Assembly: GCA_045541255.1 (NCBI GenBank)
Contig: JAZQIU010000010.1
Location: forward strand, 1 to 26,993
Source of the DNA: UMGS1124 sp045541255
Lineage (GTDB): Bacteria; Bacillota_I; Bacilli_A; RF39; UBA660
Reading direction: 5' to 3'
DNA: 26,993 bases
How positions within the stretch are numbered: the stretch's first letter is position 1; the number at the start of each line of letters is the position of its first letter. The notes beneath the pieces were generated by a model. The model was not told the DNA's origin and searched no databases. It saw nothing but the letters and a program-made list of their open reading frames with translations. This document shows, one piece after another, positions 15,696-23,797 of this stretch. A program made the translations under genes and the position numbers.

Positions 15696-16205
15696 ATGGC
15701 AAGACAAGAAAAAAATATGGACTCTAAAAAGAAACTTCTTGAAGAAAGAGTTGTTTCTATCTCTCGTGTAACTAAAGTTACTAAGGGAGGTCGTCATTTC
15801 CGTTTCTCTGCTACAATGGCTGTAGGAGATGGAAAAGGACTTGTTGGAATTGGAACAGGTAAAGCTAACGAAGTTCCAGAAGCTATTAAAAAAGGTATCC
15901 AAGCAGCAAATAAAAATCTATGCAAAGTTGCTATCGTTGATAATAGAACTATACCACATGATGCAATTGGAGAATGTGGAAAAGCTAGAGTTTTAATTAA
16001 ACCTGCTAAAGAAGGTACTGGGGTTATAGCTGGTGGTGCTGTTCGTGTTATTTTAGAATTAGCTGGTATTAAAGATATAGTATCTAAATCACTTGGTTCT
16101 AATACAAAAATTAATATGGCAAAAGCTACATTAGAAGCTTTAAAATCAGAACGTACTGCAGAACACATTGCAGAATTACGTGGAAAGAAAGTTGAGGAGT
16201 TATAG
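15696..16205 (+). CDS. rpsE: 30S ribosomal protein S5
   Basis: 169 residues. The N-terminal double-stranded RNA-binding fold shows VTKGGRHFRFSATMAVGD; GIGTGKANEVPEAIKKG and AGGAVRVILELAGI follow. S5 lies at the mRNA entry site and affects decoding accuracy. GGGAGG precedes the start. The stop TAG is separated from rplO by a single base, leaving no room for rpmD, which normally lies here. Confidence 0.98.
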   Translation: MARQEKNMDSKKKLLEERVVSISRVTKVTKGGRHFRFSATMAVGDGKGLVGIGTGKANEVPEAIKKGIQAANKNLCKVAIVDNRTIPHDAIGECGKARVLIKPAKEGTGVIAGGAVRVILELAGIKDIVSKSLGSNTKINMAKATLEALKSERTAEHIAELRGKKVEEL

Positions 16206-16206
16206 T

Positions 16207-16647
16207 ATGAAGTTAGAAAATTTATGTAAAACTCCTGAAGCTAAGTCAAGAAAAAGAGTTGGACGTGGACCAGGTTCAGGAATGGGTAAAACTTCAACTC
16301 GTGGAGAAAATGGACAAAAATCTAGAAGTGGTGCTAGTATTTCAGCTTGGTTTGAAGGTGGACAAAGCCCATTATATAGAAGAATTCCAAAAAGAGGATT
16401 TAATAATGCAAGATTTAGAACTGAATTTGCTACAATCAATTTAACTGATTTAAATAAATTCAATGATGGAGATGTAATTACTCCTGAAGTTTTAAAAGAA
16501 AAAGGTATTGTTAAAAAACAATTAAGTGGAATTAAGGTACTAGGAAATGGTACATTAGAAAAGAAAGTTACAGTTAAAGCTCATAGATTCTCATCTGCTG
16601 CTGTAACTAAGATAGAGAGTGCTGGCGGAACTGCTGAGGTGATTTAA
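16207..16647 (+). CDS. rplO: 50S ribosomal protein L15
   Basis: 146 residues from the ATG at 16207 (MKLENLCKTPEAKSRKRVGRG); GAGGAG is 8 bases upstream. An in-frame TTG at 16168 inside rpsE is rejected. The Gly-rich RNA-binding N-terminus GPGSGMGKTSTRGENGQKSRSG is intact, as is the end HRFSSAAVTKIESAGGT. The stop overlaps secY (TAATG at 16645-16649), coupling L15 to SecY as in other bacteria. Confidence 0.98.
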   Translation: MKLENLCKTPEAKSRKRVGRGPGSGMGKTSTRGENGQKSRSGASISAWFEGGQSPLYRRIPKRGFNNARFRTEFATINLTDLNKFNDGDVITPEVLKEKGIVKKQLSGIKVLGNGTLEKKVTVKAHRFSSAAVTKIESAGGTAEVI

Positions 16648-17915
16648 TGTTTTCTAATCTTAAGGGACTATTTAGTCCTAATAATAAAGATTTAAGAAAA
16701 AGAATTCTATTCACTTTAGCTGTTTTGGCTATATTCATACTTGGTACTAATATTATGGTTCCAGGTGCTAAGGCAATCACAAGTGATTTAGGGTTCTTAG
16801 AACTTTTAAGTCTTATGAGTGGTGGTAGTTTAAAATCATTTTCAATATTTGCGTTAGGTGTTGCACCATATATTTCTGCATCAATCATAACTCAATTATT
16901 ACAAATGGATATATTACCATATTTTAAAGAATTAAAAGAACAAGGGGCAACAGGAAGACAAAAGATTAATAGAATTAATAGATATTTAGGAATATTATTT
17001 GCTTTTGTTCAAGGATATTTATTCAGTTATGCTTATTTGAAAGGTATGGGATCTTTAACTGTATTAAAGACAACCCTAATAATTACAGCAGGAAGTTCAT
17101 TATTAATATGGCTTGCTGATGAGGTTACAAATAAGGGAATTGGAAACGGTATGTCTTTAATAATCATGGCTGGTATAGTACAAGCTTTACCAGGGATGTT
17201 TATAACAGCATTTAATGATTTAGTATTAGCTGGTAATTTTAGTACTTTAGCTGGTACAAGTTTATTTATTCTATTCGTTATAGTATATGTTCTAATTATT
17301 GTTGGAGTAATTTTCATTGAAACTGCTCAAAGAAGAATACCAATACAATATAGTAATAGAACAAGCAGTTCATATAACGCAGAACAATCTTATATTCCTA
17401 TTAAGTTGAATAGTGCTGGTGTTATGCCTGTAATATTTGCTTCTGCATTTGTAGGTATACCTTCATTGGTAGCTCAAGTTGTAAATAATGAAGCATTTAA
17501 AAATTTTGTTAATAATTACATTAACTATACAAGTTTAACAGGATTTATTCTTTATGTAGTATTAATATTTGCTTTTGGTTATGTTTATACATTAATGGAA
17601 TTGAATCCTGAAGAAATGAGTGAAAATTTAGATAAGAATAGAAGTTATATTCCTGGTGTTAAACCTGGTGAAAAAACTGCTGCTTATTTAAAAAGTGTTA
17701 TAACTAAACTTACTGTAGTTGGTTCATTATTCTTAATTGTTTTAGCAGCATTACCAATATTAATGAGTAAAATACCACATTTATCAAGTACAGTTACTTT
17801 AGGTGGTACTGGATTATTAATTGTTGTAGGAGTTGCGTTAGAAACTTATAAACAATTAGAAAGTTCAATTGTTAGTAGAAGCTACAAAGGTAGTAGAAAG
17901 AGACGCAGAAGATAA
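16647..17915 (+). CDS. secY: Protein translocase subunit SecY
   Basis: 422 residues with ten predicted membrane helices; forms the protein-conducting channel with SecE and SecG and binds SecA and the ribosome. MVPGAKA near residue 31-37 and the following plug region, ITQLLQMDILPYFKELKEQG, the QRRIPIQYSNR loop and the cytoplasmic KPGEKTAAYLKSVI loop (needed for SecA in E. coli) are present. The ribosome binding site GAGGTGAT is in the end of rplO. The C-terminal end is very basic (SRKRRRR). The stop overlaps adk by one base. Confidence 0.98.
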   Translation: MFSNLKGLFSPNNKDLRKRILFTLAVLAIFILGTNIMVPGAKAITSDLGFLELLSLMSGGSLKSFSIFALGVAPYISASIITQLLQMDILPYFKELKEQGATGRQKINRINRYLGILFAFVQGYLFSYAYLKGMGSLTVLKTTLIITAGSSLLIWLADEVTNKGIGNGMSLIIMAGIVQALPGMFITAFNDLVLAGNFSTLAGTSLFILFVIVYVLIIVGVIFIETAQRRIPIQYSNRTSSSYNAEQSYIPIKLNSAGVMPVIFASAFVGIPSLVAQVVNNEAFKNFVNNYINYTSLTGFILYVVLIFAFGYVYTLMELNPEEMSENLDKNRSYIPGVKPGEKTAAYLKSVITKLTVVGSLFLIVLAALPILMSKIPHLSSTVTLGGTGLLIVVGVALETYKQLESSIVSRSYKGSRKRRRR

Positions 17916-18559
17916 TGAAAAATATTATTTTCATTGCGCCTCCAGCTGCTGGCAAAGGAACTCAAAGTGAATTATTAGTAAGTGAATTTGGTTATAATCA
18001 TATATCTACAGGTGATTTATTACGTTCTAAACAAAATGATGGTAGTGAGTTAAGTAATTATATTAAAGACTTATTAAGTCAAGGTAAATTTGTTGATGAT
18101 GAAATTGTTACAAAGTTACTTAGTGATAAATTATCAACTATTAATGGTCCATTTATATTGGATGGATATCCAAGAAATATTGAACAAGCTAATATATTAG
18201 AAAACGTATTAAAATCATTAAGTTTAAGTATAGATGCTGTTATATATTTAGATGTAGATAGTGAAACAGCAATGAAAAGAGCATTAGGACGTGTTAGTTG
18301 TCCAAAATGTAATAAGATTTATAATAAGTATATTGAAGAGAAAATGCCTAAGGTTACAAATGTTTGTGATGATTGTGGTGTTGAATTAATTGGTCGAAGT
18401 GATGATAATGAAGAATCATTTAAGATTAGATTTGATACTTATATAAGTCAAACACAACCTTTATTAGATTACTATAAATCAAATGGTTTATTAGTAATAA
18501 TAGATAAAGTAAATACTCCAAATGAAACATTTGAAGAAGTAAAGAAAGTGATATTGTAA
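17915..18559 (+). CDS. adk: Adenylate kinase with zinc lid and variant P-loop
   Basis: 214 residues; converts AMP and ATP to two ADP. The lid carries a four-cysteine zinc site (129, 132, 151, 154), as in many Gram-positive enzymes, and DGYPR (83-87) and STGDLLR (31-37) bind AMP. The P-loop reads APPAAGKGT (8-16) where the family normally has GPPGAGKGT or GAPGAGKGT: two glycines are alanines, while the catalytic Lys14 and the GKGT end are kept. This may be a lineage trait. There is no strong ribosome binding site; the start overlaps the secY stop (TAATG) and is likely translated by coupling. Confidence 0.97.
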   Translation: MKNIIFIAPPAAGKGTQSELLVSEFGYNHISTGDLLRSKQNDGSELSNYIKDLLSQGKFVDDEIVTKLLSDKLSTINGPFILDGYPRNIEQANILENVLKSLSLSIDAVIYLDVDSETAMKRALGRVSCPKCNKIYNKYIEEKMPKVTNVCDDCGVELIGRSDDNEESFKIRFDTYISQTQPLLDYYKSNGLLVIIDKVNTPNETFEEVKKVIL

Positions 18560-19305
18560 TGGTAACTATTAAAAGTGAAGAAGAGATTACTAAAATGAAA
18601 GAAGCCGGACATATTAATTATTTGACTCATCAACATTTAAAGTCATTAATTAAACCGGGAATTACTACTGAGTATTTAAATGAAGAAGCAGATAAATTTA
18701 TTAGAAGTTTAGGTGGCGAGCCTGGGTTCTTAAATTTATATGATTTTCCTAAAAGTGTTTGTATATCAGTTAACGAAGAAATTGTTCATGGTATACCTGG
18801 TAAACGAGTGCTTAATGAAGGAGATATAGTTTCAATAGATATTGGAGTAGTTAAAGATGGTTATCATTCAGATTCTGCTTGGACTTATCCAGTAGGAAAG
18901 GTAAGTCGCGAAAAAGAATACTTATTACATCATACTGAAAAAGCATTATTTGTAGGTTTGAAAGAAATCAAAGATGGTGCTAAGTTAGGTAATATAGGAG
19001 CAAGAATTGAACAATATGCAAAAAAACATAATCTTGGTGTTGTACAAGAATTAGTTGGACATGGAATAGGGACTTCACTTCATGAAGAACCAGATGTTCC
19101 AAACTATGGAAAATATAATACAGGATTAACATTAAAGTCTGGAATGACATTGGCAGTTGAACCAATGTTAAATCTAGGAACCAGAAAAATATATGTCCTT
19201 GAAGACGATTGGACTATTGTAACTCGTGATAATAAACCGAGTGCTCATTTTGAACATACAATAGTTGTTCGTGATGATGGATATGAAATATTAACAGGAG
19301 AGTGA
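18559..19305 (+). CDS. map: Methionine aminopeptidase, type I
   Basis: 248 residues, the short form without an N-terminal zinc extension. It removes the initiator methionine from new proteins at the ribosome. Two-metal ligands are all present: Asp94, Asp105, His168, Glu201 and Glu232, plus His77 (HGIPGKR) and His175 (SLHEEP). The start overlaps the adk stop (TAATG); an AAGTGAT element lies just upstream. The stop is TGA, 3 bases before infA. The KOW-domain gene sometimes found between map and infA in Bacillus is absent. Confidence 0.98.
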   Translation: MVTIKSEEEITKMKEAGHINYLTHQHLKSLIKPGITTEYLNEEADKFIRSLGGEPGFLNLYDFPKSVCISVNEEIVHGIPGKRVLNEGDIVSIDIGVVKDGYHSDSAWTYPVGKVSREKEYLLHHTEKALFVGLKEIKDGAKLGNIGARIEQYAKKHNLGVVQELVGHGIGTSLHEEPDVPNYGKYNTGLTLKSGMTLAVEPMLNLGTRKIYVLEDDWTIVTRDNKPSAHFEHTIVVRDDGYEILTGE

Positions 19306-19308
19306 ACA

Positions 19309-19524
19309 ATGGCTAAAGAAGCTACGTTAGAATTCGAAGGTAAAGTAATAGATGCAATAAAAGATGATTATAAAGTAGAATTGGATAACGGTTCTATTGT
19401 AATGGCTCACGTTTCTGGTAAAATGCGAATGAATATGATTCGTGTCTTACCAGGTGATAGAGTTACAGTAGAGCTTTCACCTTATGATATAACACGTGGG
19501 CGTATAACTTATAGAGGAAAGTAG
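19309..19524 (+). CDS. infA: Translation initiation factor IF-1
   Basis: 71 residues, one OB fold that blocks the A site during initiation. LEFEGKVIDAIKDDYKVELDNGSIVMAHVSGKMRMNMIRVLPGDRVTVELSPYD is canonical in order, with the RGRITYR end. AGGAG ribosome binding site overlaps the map stop. Confidence 0.98.
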   Translation: MAKEATLEFEGKVIDAIKDDYKVELDNGSIVMAHVSGKMRMNMIRVLPGDRVTVELSPYDITRGRITYRGK

Positions 19525-19533
19525 GAGATTTAA

Positions 19534-19647
19534 ATGAAGGTTAGACCATCAGTAAAGAAAATTTGTGCTAAATGTAGAATTATTAGAAGAAAAGGTAAAG
19601 TTATGGTAATTTGTGAAAATCCAAAACACAAACAAAGACAAGGTTAA
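19534..19647 (+). CDS. rpmJ: 50S ribosomal protein L36, zinc-binding type
   Basis: 37 residues: starts MKVRPSVKKICAKC. A zinc site is formed by Cys11, Cys14, Cys27 and His32. L36 organises 23S rRNA late in assembly. AGGAG lies 7 bases before the ATG at 19534; the gene sits between infA and rpsM as in Firmicutes. It is the smallest gene of the cluster and easy to miss. Confidence 0.97.
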   Translation: MKVRPSVKKICAKCRIIRRKGKVMVICENPKHKQRQG

Positions 19648-19659
19648 TAGGAGGTAAAT

Positions 19660-20034
19660 ATGGCACGTATTAAAAATATTGAATTACCAAAAGATAAAAA
19701 TATTCAAACTGGACTTACTCGTATTTATGGTATTGGTAGAAGTTTAGCAGAAACTATTTGTAATGATGCTAAAGTTGAATGTGGTAAAAAAGTTGCAGAT
19801 TTAACTGAAGCTGAAGAAAATGCTTTAAGAAAAGAAGTTGACAAATATTTAGTTGAAGGTGAACTTCGTCGTGAAGTAAATATGAATATTAAAAATAAAA
19901 TGGAAATTGGTTCTTACGAAGGTATTAGACATAAAAAAGGTTTACCAGTTCGTGGACAAAGAACTAGTAGAAACGCTAGAACTCGTAAAGGTAGAGGAAA
20001 AGTAGTTGCTAACAAGAAAAAAGTTGGTAAGTAG
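19660..20034 (+). CDS. rpsM: 30S ribosomal protein S13
   Basis: 124 residues. A helix-two-turn-helix core carries LTRIYGIGRSLAETIC and the basic tail carries RHKKGLPVRGQRTSRNARTRKG, which contacts P-site tRNA. AGGAGG precedes the start by 6 bases. The first twelve residues (RIKNIELPKDKN) deviate from the common ARIAGVDIP start but keep the length. Confidence 0.98.
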   Translation: MARIKNIELPKDKNIQTGLTRIYGIGRSLAETICNDAKVECGKKVADLTEAEENALRKEVDKYLVEGELRREVNMNIKNKMEIGSYEGIRHKKGLPVRGQRTSRNARTRKGRGKVVANKKKVGK

Positions 20035-20053
20035 TAAATAGGAGGAAAGAATT

Positions 20054-20437
20054 ATGGCTTATAATAGAAGAAAAAGAAAAGTAAAGAAAAATATTCCAGA
20101 AGGTCAAGCACATATTCATTCAACATACAATAATACTGTTGTATCAATTACAGATGTTGAAGGTAATGTAATTAGTTGGGCTTCTGCTGGTACAATTGGT
20201 TATAAAGGTTCTAAAAAGAAAACTCCATTTGCTGCTGGAATGGCTGCTGAACAAGCTGGTCGTGCTGCAGGAGAAGCTGGAGTTAAAAAAGTTGAAGTAT
20301 TCGTTAGAGGAATGGGTGGCGGAAGAGAAAATGCTATTCGTTCATTACAAGCTGCTGGACTTGAAATTACAGCAATAAATGATGAAACACCAGTTCCACA
20401 TAATGGTTGTAGACCACCTAAACGTCCAAGAAATTAA
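20054..20437 (+). CDS. rpsK: 30S ribosomal protein S11
   Basis: 127 residues. GQAHIHSTYNNTVVSITD, SAGTIGYKGSKKKTPFAA and the C-terminal VPHNGCRPPKRPRN are diagnostic. S11 lies on the platform near the mRNA exit. AGGAGG precedes the ATG. rpsD (S4), which follows here in some phyla, is absent, as in Bacillus. Confidence 0.98.
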   Translation: MAYNRRKRKVKKNIPEGQAHIHSTYNNTVVSITDVEGNVISWASAGTIGYKGSKKKTPFAAGMAAEQAGRAAGEAGVKKVEVFVRGMGGGRENAIRSLQAAGLEITAINDETPVPHNGCRPPKRPRN

Positions 20438-20449
20438 GGAGGAAAAGTT

Positions 20450-21391
20450 ATGAATTTTGAAAAACCAGAATATAAAATAACTGAATATGTTGAAAAAAAT
20501 AGTTATGGAAGATTTGAATTAGAACCTCTTGAAAGAGGATTCGGTACTACTATTGGAAATGCATTAAGAAGAGTTATGCTTTCTAGTTTACCTGGAAGTG
20601 CAATAACAAGTGTTAAAATTGATGGTGTATTACATGAATTCCAAAAAATTGATGGAATTAGAGAAGATGTAACAACAATTATTATCAATTTAAAAAGCTT
20701 AGTATTAAAGAATCATACTAAAGAAAATAAAGTAATGAGACTTACTGCTAATGAAGTTGGTGTAGTTACTGCTGGTATGATAGAACATGATGCTGATATA
20801 GAAATTATTAATCCAGACTTAGTTATTTGTAACTTAGTTGAAGGTGGTAAAATTGATATAGAAATGACTGTTGGCAATGGTCGTGGATATGTTGATGCAA
20901 AACAAAATAAAGAATTATTAGATAATGCTAGTGTTGGTGTTATTCCTATAGATTCATTATATTCACCAATTGAAAGAGTATCTTATGAAGTTGAAAGTGC
21001 TCGTGTTGGACAAAATGAAAATTTTGATAAGTTAATAATGGATGTATATACAAATGGTTCAATTACTCCTGAAGAAGCTATGGCTTTATCAAGTAAAATA
21101 TTAATTGAACACTTAAATATAGTAGCAGATTTAAATCAAATTTCAGATATTACTGGTATCATAGCTGAGAAAAAGGTAGATACAATTACAAAAACTTTAG
21201 AAACTCCAATTGAAGAAATTGAATTTAGCGTTAGAGCATATAACTGCTTAAAAAGAGCTGGTATTAATACAATGCAAGATTTAATTGATAAAAAAGAAGT
21301 TGAAGTAACTAAAATACGTAATTTAGGAAAGAAATCTCTAAAAGAAGTTTTAGATAAAGTAAAAGAAATGGGACTTAAGTTCCGTGATTAA
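20450..21391 (+). CDS. rpoA: RNA polymerase alpha subunit
   Basis: 313 residues. The N-terminal dimerisation domain (1-230) has RFELEPLERGFGTTIGNALRRVMLSSLPG; the C-terminal domain (about 250-310) has EFSVRAYNCLKRAGI with Arg262 at the place of E. coli Arg265, the UP-element contact, and IRNLGKKSLKEV. The intact DNA-binding domain fits the A-tract promoter upstream of rpsJ. AAGGAGG ribosome binding site. Confidence 0.98.
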   Translation: MNFEKPEYKITEYVEKNSYGRFELEPLERGFGTTIGNALRRVMLSSLPGSAITSVKIDGVLHEFQKIDGIREDVTTIIINLKSLVLKNHTKENKVMRLTANEVGVVTAGMIEHDADIEIINPDLVICNLVEGGKIDIEMTVGNGRGYVDAKQNKELLDNASVGVIPIDSLYSPIERVSYEVESARVGQNENFDKLIMDVYTNGSITPEEAMALSSKILIEHLNIVADLNQISDITGIIAEKKVDTITKTLETPIEEIEFSVRAYNCLKRAGINTMQDLIDKKEVEVTKIRNLGKKSLKEVLDKVKEMGLKFRD

Positions 21392-21404
21392 GGAGTGAAT
21401 GATT

Positions 21405-21746
21405 ATGGCATATAGAAAATTAGGAAGAGAATCCCGTATTAGAAGAAGCATTTTAGCTGGTTTAACTAAAGATGTAATTAATCATGGATATGTTGTAACA
21501 ACTGAAGCTAGAGCTAAAGAAGCTCGTAAGTTTGTTGATAAAATGGTTACTTATGGAAAAAAAGGTACTTTAATATCTAGAAGACAAGCATTAGCTTTCT
21601 TACATAATGATAAAGAAGTTGTAAATAAAGTATTTAACGAATTAGCTCCAAAATATGCTGATCGTAACGGAGGATATACTCGTATTATTAAATTAAAAGA
21701 AAGAATCGGAGACGATGCTTTAATGGTAAGATTAGAATTAGTTTAA
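21405..21746 (+). CDS. rplQ: 50S ribosomal protein L17
   Basis: 113 residues from the ATG at 21405 (MAYRKLGRESRIRRSIL). Another in-frame ATG at 21399 is only 3 bases after AAGGAG (21390-21395), against 9 for 21405, so the latter is preferred. L17 sits at the tunnel exit. TTEARAKEARKFVDKMVTYGKKGTLISRRQAL is canonical. Last gene of the cluster; its final codons and stop lie inside the terminator stem. Confidence 0.97.
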   Translation: MAYRKLGRESRIRRSILAGLTKDVINHGYVVTTEARAKEARKFVDKMVTYGKKGTLISRRQALAFLHNDKEVVNKVFNELAPKYADRNGGYTRIIKLKERIGDDALMVRLELV

Positions 21747-21760
21747 TTCTAGTCTTTTTT
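21730..21760 (+). terminator. Terminator of the ribosomal cluster, overlapping rplQ
   Basis: G21730-A21740 pairs with T21744-C21754 (11 bp including one G-T pair, 3-base loop), directly followed by six Ts (21755-21760). The rplQ stop codon (21744-21746) is within the right arm, so the coding end and the terminator share sequence. Confidence 0.88.
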
Positions 21761-22061
21761 ATATAAAAAATTTAGGATTATTTATATTTGAGTAAGTTGA
21801 GTTTTTTATTTTTTTGTTAATACTTGGTGTATTTGTTGTTAAACTATTACTCATATCTTTTTTTATAGCATTTTTAATTTTCATTAATTTAATCATATTA
21901 GAAAAATCGTTTTTGTTATTTTTTATAGTATTATAGGTTTGTTTAACTGATTGAATCATTGGTTTTGTTTGTTGGTATAAAGGTATAGCTTTATTTGCTA
22001 TATTTAAAGTACTATTTATTCCATTTAAAATTTTTGATAAAGATGTTCCAGAATTATTCAT
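21759..22061 (-). CDS. Small VrrA/YqfQ-like protein
   Basis: 100 residues with ATG at 22061. GAGTGTGATC (22074-22065 on the minus strand) ends 3 bases before it and matches the GTGATC half of the extended ribosome binding site; an ATG at 22076 would be translated without one. The pattern SLSKILNGINSTLNIANKAIP, then IQSVKQTY, recalls VrrA/YqfQ proteins of Bacillus (a helix of the NTQKVLxxAQxxxP type), here without their repeat-rich tail. No membrane helix or cysteine; the C-terminus is basic and rich in Asn, Ser and Thr. The function of the family is unknown. The gene converges on rplQ and diverges from the pilus gene at 22164. Confidence 0.65.
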   Translation of the reverse strand: MNNSGTSLSKILNGINSTLNIANKAIPLYQQTKPMIQSVKQTYNTIKNNKNDFSNMIKLMKIKNAIKKDMSNSLTTNTPSINKKIKNSTYSNINNPKFFI

Positions 22062-22103
22062 AAAGATCACACTCATTTAATTATATGTAAATATTAAAAA
22101 TAA

Positions 22104-22134
22104 TTGACAGTTCTTAAGGAATATATGTTATAAT
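22104..22134 (+). promoter_or_regulatory. Promoter of the pilus platform/peptidase operon
   Basis: A perfect TTGACA at 22104-22109 and TATAAT at 22129-22134; the 19-base spacer is long, but TG at 22126-22127 gives an extended -10. Transcription should begin near 22141, 23 bases before the ATG. A divergent, weaker promoter for the minus-strand gene may use TATAAT on the opposite strand around 22080-22086. Confidence 0.7.
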
Positions 22135-22163
22135 TAAAATGTTAGAATAGAAGGAGAGTAAAT

Positions 22164-23789
22164 ATGGCAAAGAAGAAAAAAAGTAATAATTTGTTTTTAA
22201 TATTATTATCTCCTTTTAAATACTTTTGTTTAGGTTGTTATTATACTTTATATGCTATGGGTTATCCGTTTATGTTTATATATAACTTGTTTTCTTCTTC
22301 AATTTATAGAGGTTATGCAGATAATAGGAGAAAGAAAGATAAAAAAGAAGTTATAAAAGCTGTTAATTTAGAGATGGATTCTATTGATGATAAAATTAAG
22401 AAGAATAAAGAGCAAAAAGAAGCTCAAGCGTTAAAAAGATCAGAAGTAAAAAAGATAAAAAAAGAGGAAACTTTAAAGCAAAAAAAATTAAATGAAAAGA
22501 AATTAAAAGAAAGAGATATTTTGCTTAGTGAAATAAATAAACAAGATAGTGTAAGAACAGAATATCCAAATACTTATAGATATCAAGCTAAGGATAGTGA
22601 AGGACATGATTCTGTAGGGTATTTAGTTGCGTTTACTAAACAAGAAGTTTTTAACTTTTTGGAGTCTGAAGGATATACTGTTTATAAATTAGAAACTAAT
22701 AAATATATAGAATTATTATACGGTCAAAAGCAATTTGCAAAACGTAGATTAAAAACTAAGGATTTAATATTTTGGTTAACACAATTATCTACTTATTTAA
22801 AAAGTGGTATTCCTTTAACAGATTCAATGAGAATTTTAGGAATGCAAATGGGTAAAAAAGATCCTTATAAAAAGAGATTGTTTGATGCTATAGTTTATCA
22901 ATTAATTATGGGAGAAAGTTTTAGTGAAGCACTAGATAAACAAGGTAGTGCATTTCCTTCTTTATTAGTTAATATGATAAAAGCAGCAGAAGCAACAGGG
23001 GAATTAGAAGAAACATTAGATGATATGTCTAATTATTATAATGAAATAGAAGCAACTCGTAAACAAATGATAAGTGCTTTGACTTATCCAACTGCAGTTA
23101 TGATTTTCTCTATTGCTGTTGTAACTTTTATTTTAATTTATGTTGTTCCTCAATTCCAAGGGATATATGAGTCAGCAGGAGTAGAATTAAATGGTTTAAC
23201 TTTATTTGTTTTAGCTGCGAGTGATTTTTTAAAAAATAATATAATGTTCATTGTTTTAGGTGTATGTATTGTTGTTATGATAATAGTTTATTTATATAAG
23301 AATGTTAAGTTAGTAAAGCATGCATTACAAAATTTTGCAATGAAGTTACCTTTGTTTGGTAATATTATTATTTATAATGAAATGACAATATTTACTAAAA
23401 CATTTTCATCATTATTAAAAAATAATGTATTCATAACTGATAGTATTGAAATATTGACAAAGATTACTAATAATGAGATATATAAAGAAATAATGTATAA
23501 TACTATTAATAATATAGCTGTTGGTGAAAAGATAAGTACAAGTTTTAAAGATAATTGGGCTATTCCAGATGTTGCTTATTATATGATAGTTACTGGAGAG
23601 TCTACTGGAGAACTTGCTGAAATGATGAGTAAAGTTAGTGTTTATTATCAAGAAGAACATAAAAATATAATAAATTCTTTAAAGTCTTTAATAGAACCAT
23701 TGATGATAGTATTCTTAGCTGTTGTAGTTGGTGGTGTAGTATTGTCTGTTATAATACCAATGTTTAGTTTATATGGACAAATAAGTTAG
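22164..23789 (+). CDS. Type IV pilus inner-membrane platform protein (GspF/PilC family)
   Basis: 541 residues; AAGGAG 6 bases before the ATG. From about 137 on it is a standard GspF/PilC protein: the small N-terminal domain (YRYQAKDSEGH), then two GspF domains (about 200-325 and 404-530), each with a signature (WLTQLSTYLKSGIPL; FTKTFSSLLKNNVFI) and a MIKAAEATGEL / MIVTGESTGEL motif. Membrane helices lie at about 311-330, 358-378 and 511-535. This platform holds the pilus and is turned by the assembly ATPase. Family members have about 400 residues; the extra 130 at the N-terminus hold a hydrophobic stretch (9-45) and a Lys/Glu-rich coiled-coil-like segment (60-125). The next gene is the prepilin peptidase, 8 bases away; the ATPase gene is not in the window. 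Confidence 0.93.
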   Translation: MAKKKKSNNLFLILLSPFKYFCLGCYYTLYAMGYPFMFIYNLFSSSIYRGYADNRRKKDKKEVIKAVNLEMDSIDDKIKKNKEQKEAQALKRSEVKKIKKEETLKQKKLNEKKLKERDILLSEINKQDSVRTEYPNTYRYQAKDSEGHDSVGYLVAFTKQEVFNFLESEGYTVYKLETNKYIELLYGQKQFAKRRLKTKDLIFWLTQLSTYLKSGIPLTDSMRILGMQMGKKDPYKKRLFDAIVYQLIMGESFSEALDKQGSAFPSLLVNMIKAAEATGELEETLDDMSNYYNEIEATRKQMISALTYPTAVMIFSIAVVTFILIYVVPQFQGIYESAGVELNGLTLFVLAASDFLKNNIMFIVLGVCIVVMIIVYLYKNVKLVKHALQNFAMKLPLFGNIIIYNEMTIFTKTFSSLLKNNVFITDSIEILTKITNNEIYKEIMYNTINNIAVGEKISTSFKDNWAIPDVAYYMIVTGESTGELAEMMSKVSVYYQEEHKNIINSLKSLIEPLMIVFLAVVVGGVVLSVIIPMFSLYGQIS

Positions 23790-23797
23790 GTGGTTTT

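Noticed and set aside
15794..16168. Minus-strand open frame opposite rpsE
   Set aside because: Antisense to a certain ribosomal gene, no start signal, and composition of a complementary shadow.
16168..16206. TTG start for rplO
   Set aside because: It is within rpsE; ATG at 16207 has GAGGAG and gives the normal L15 start.
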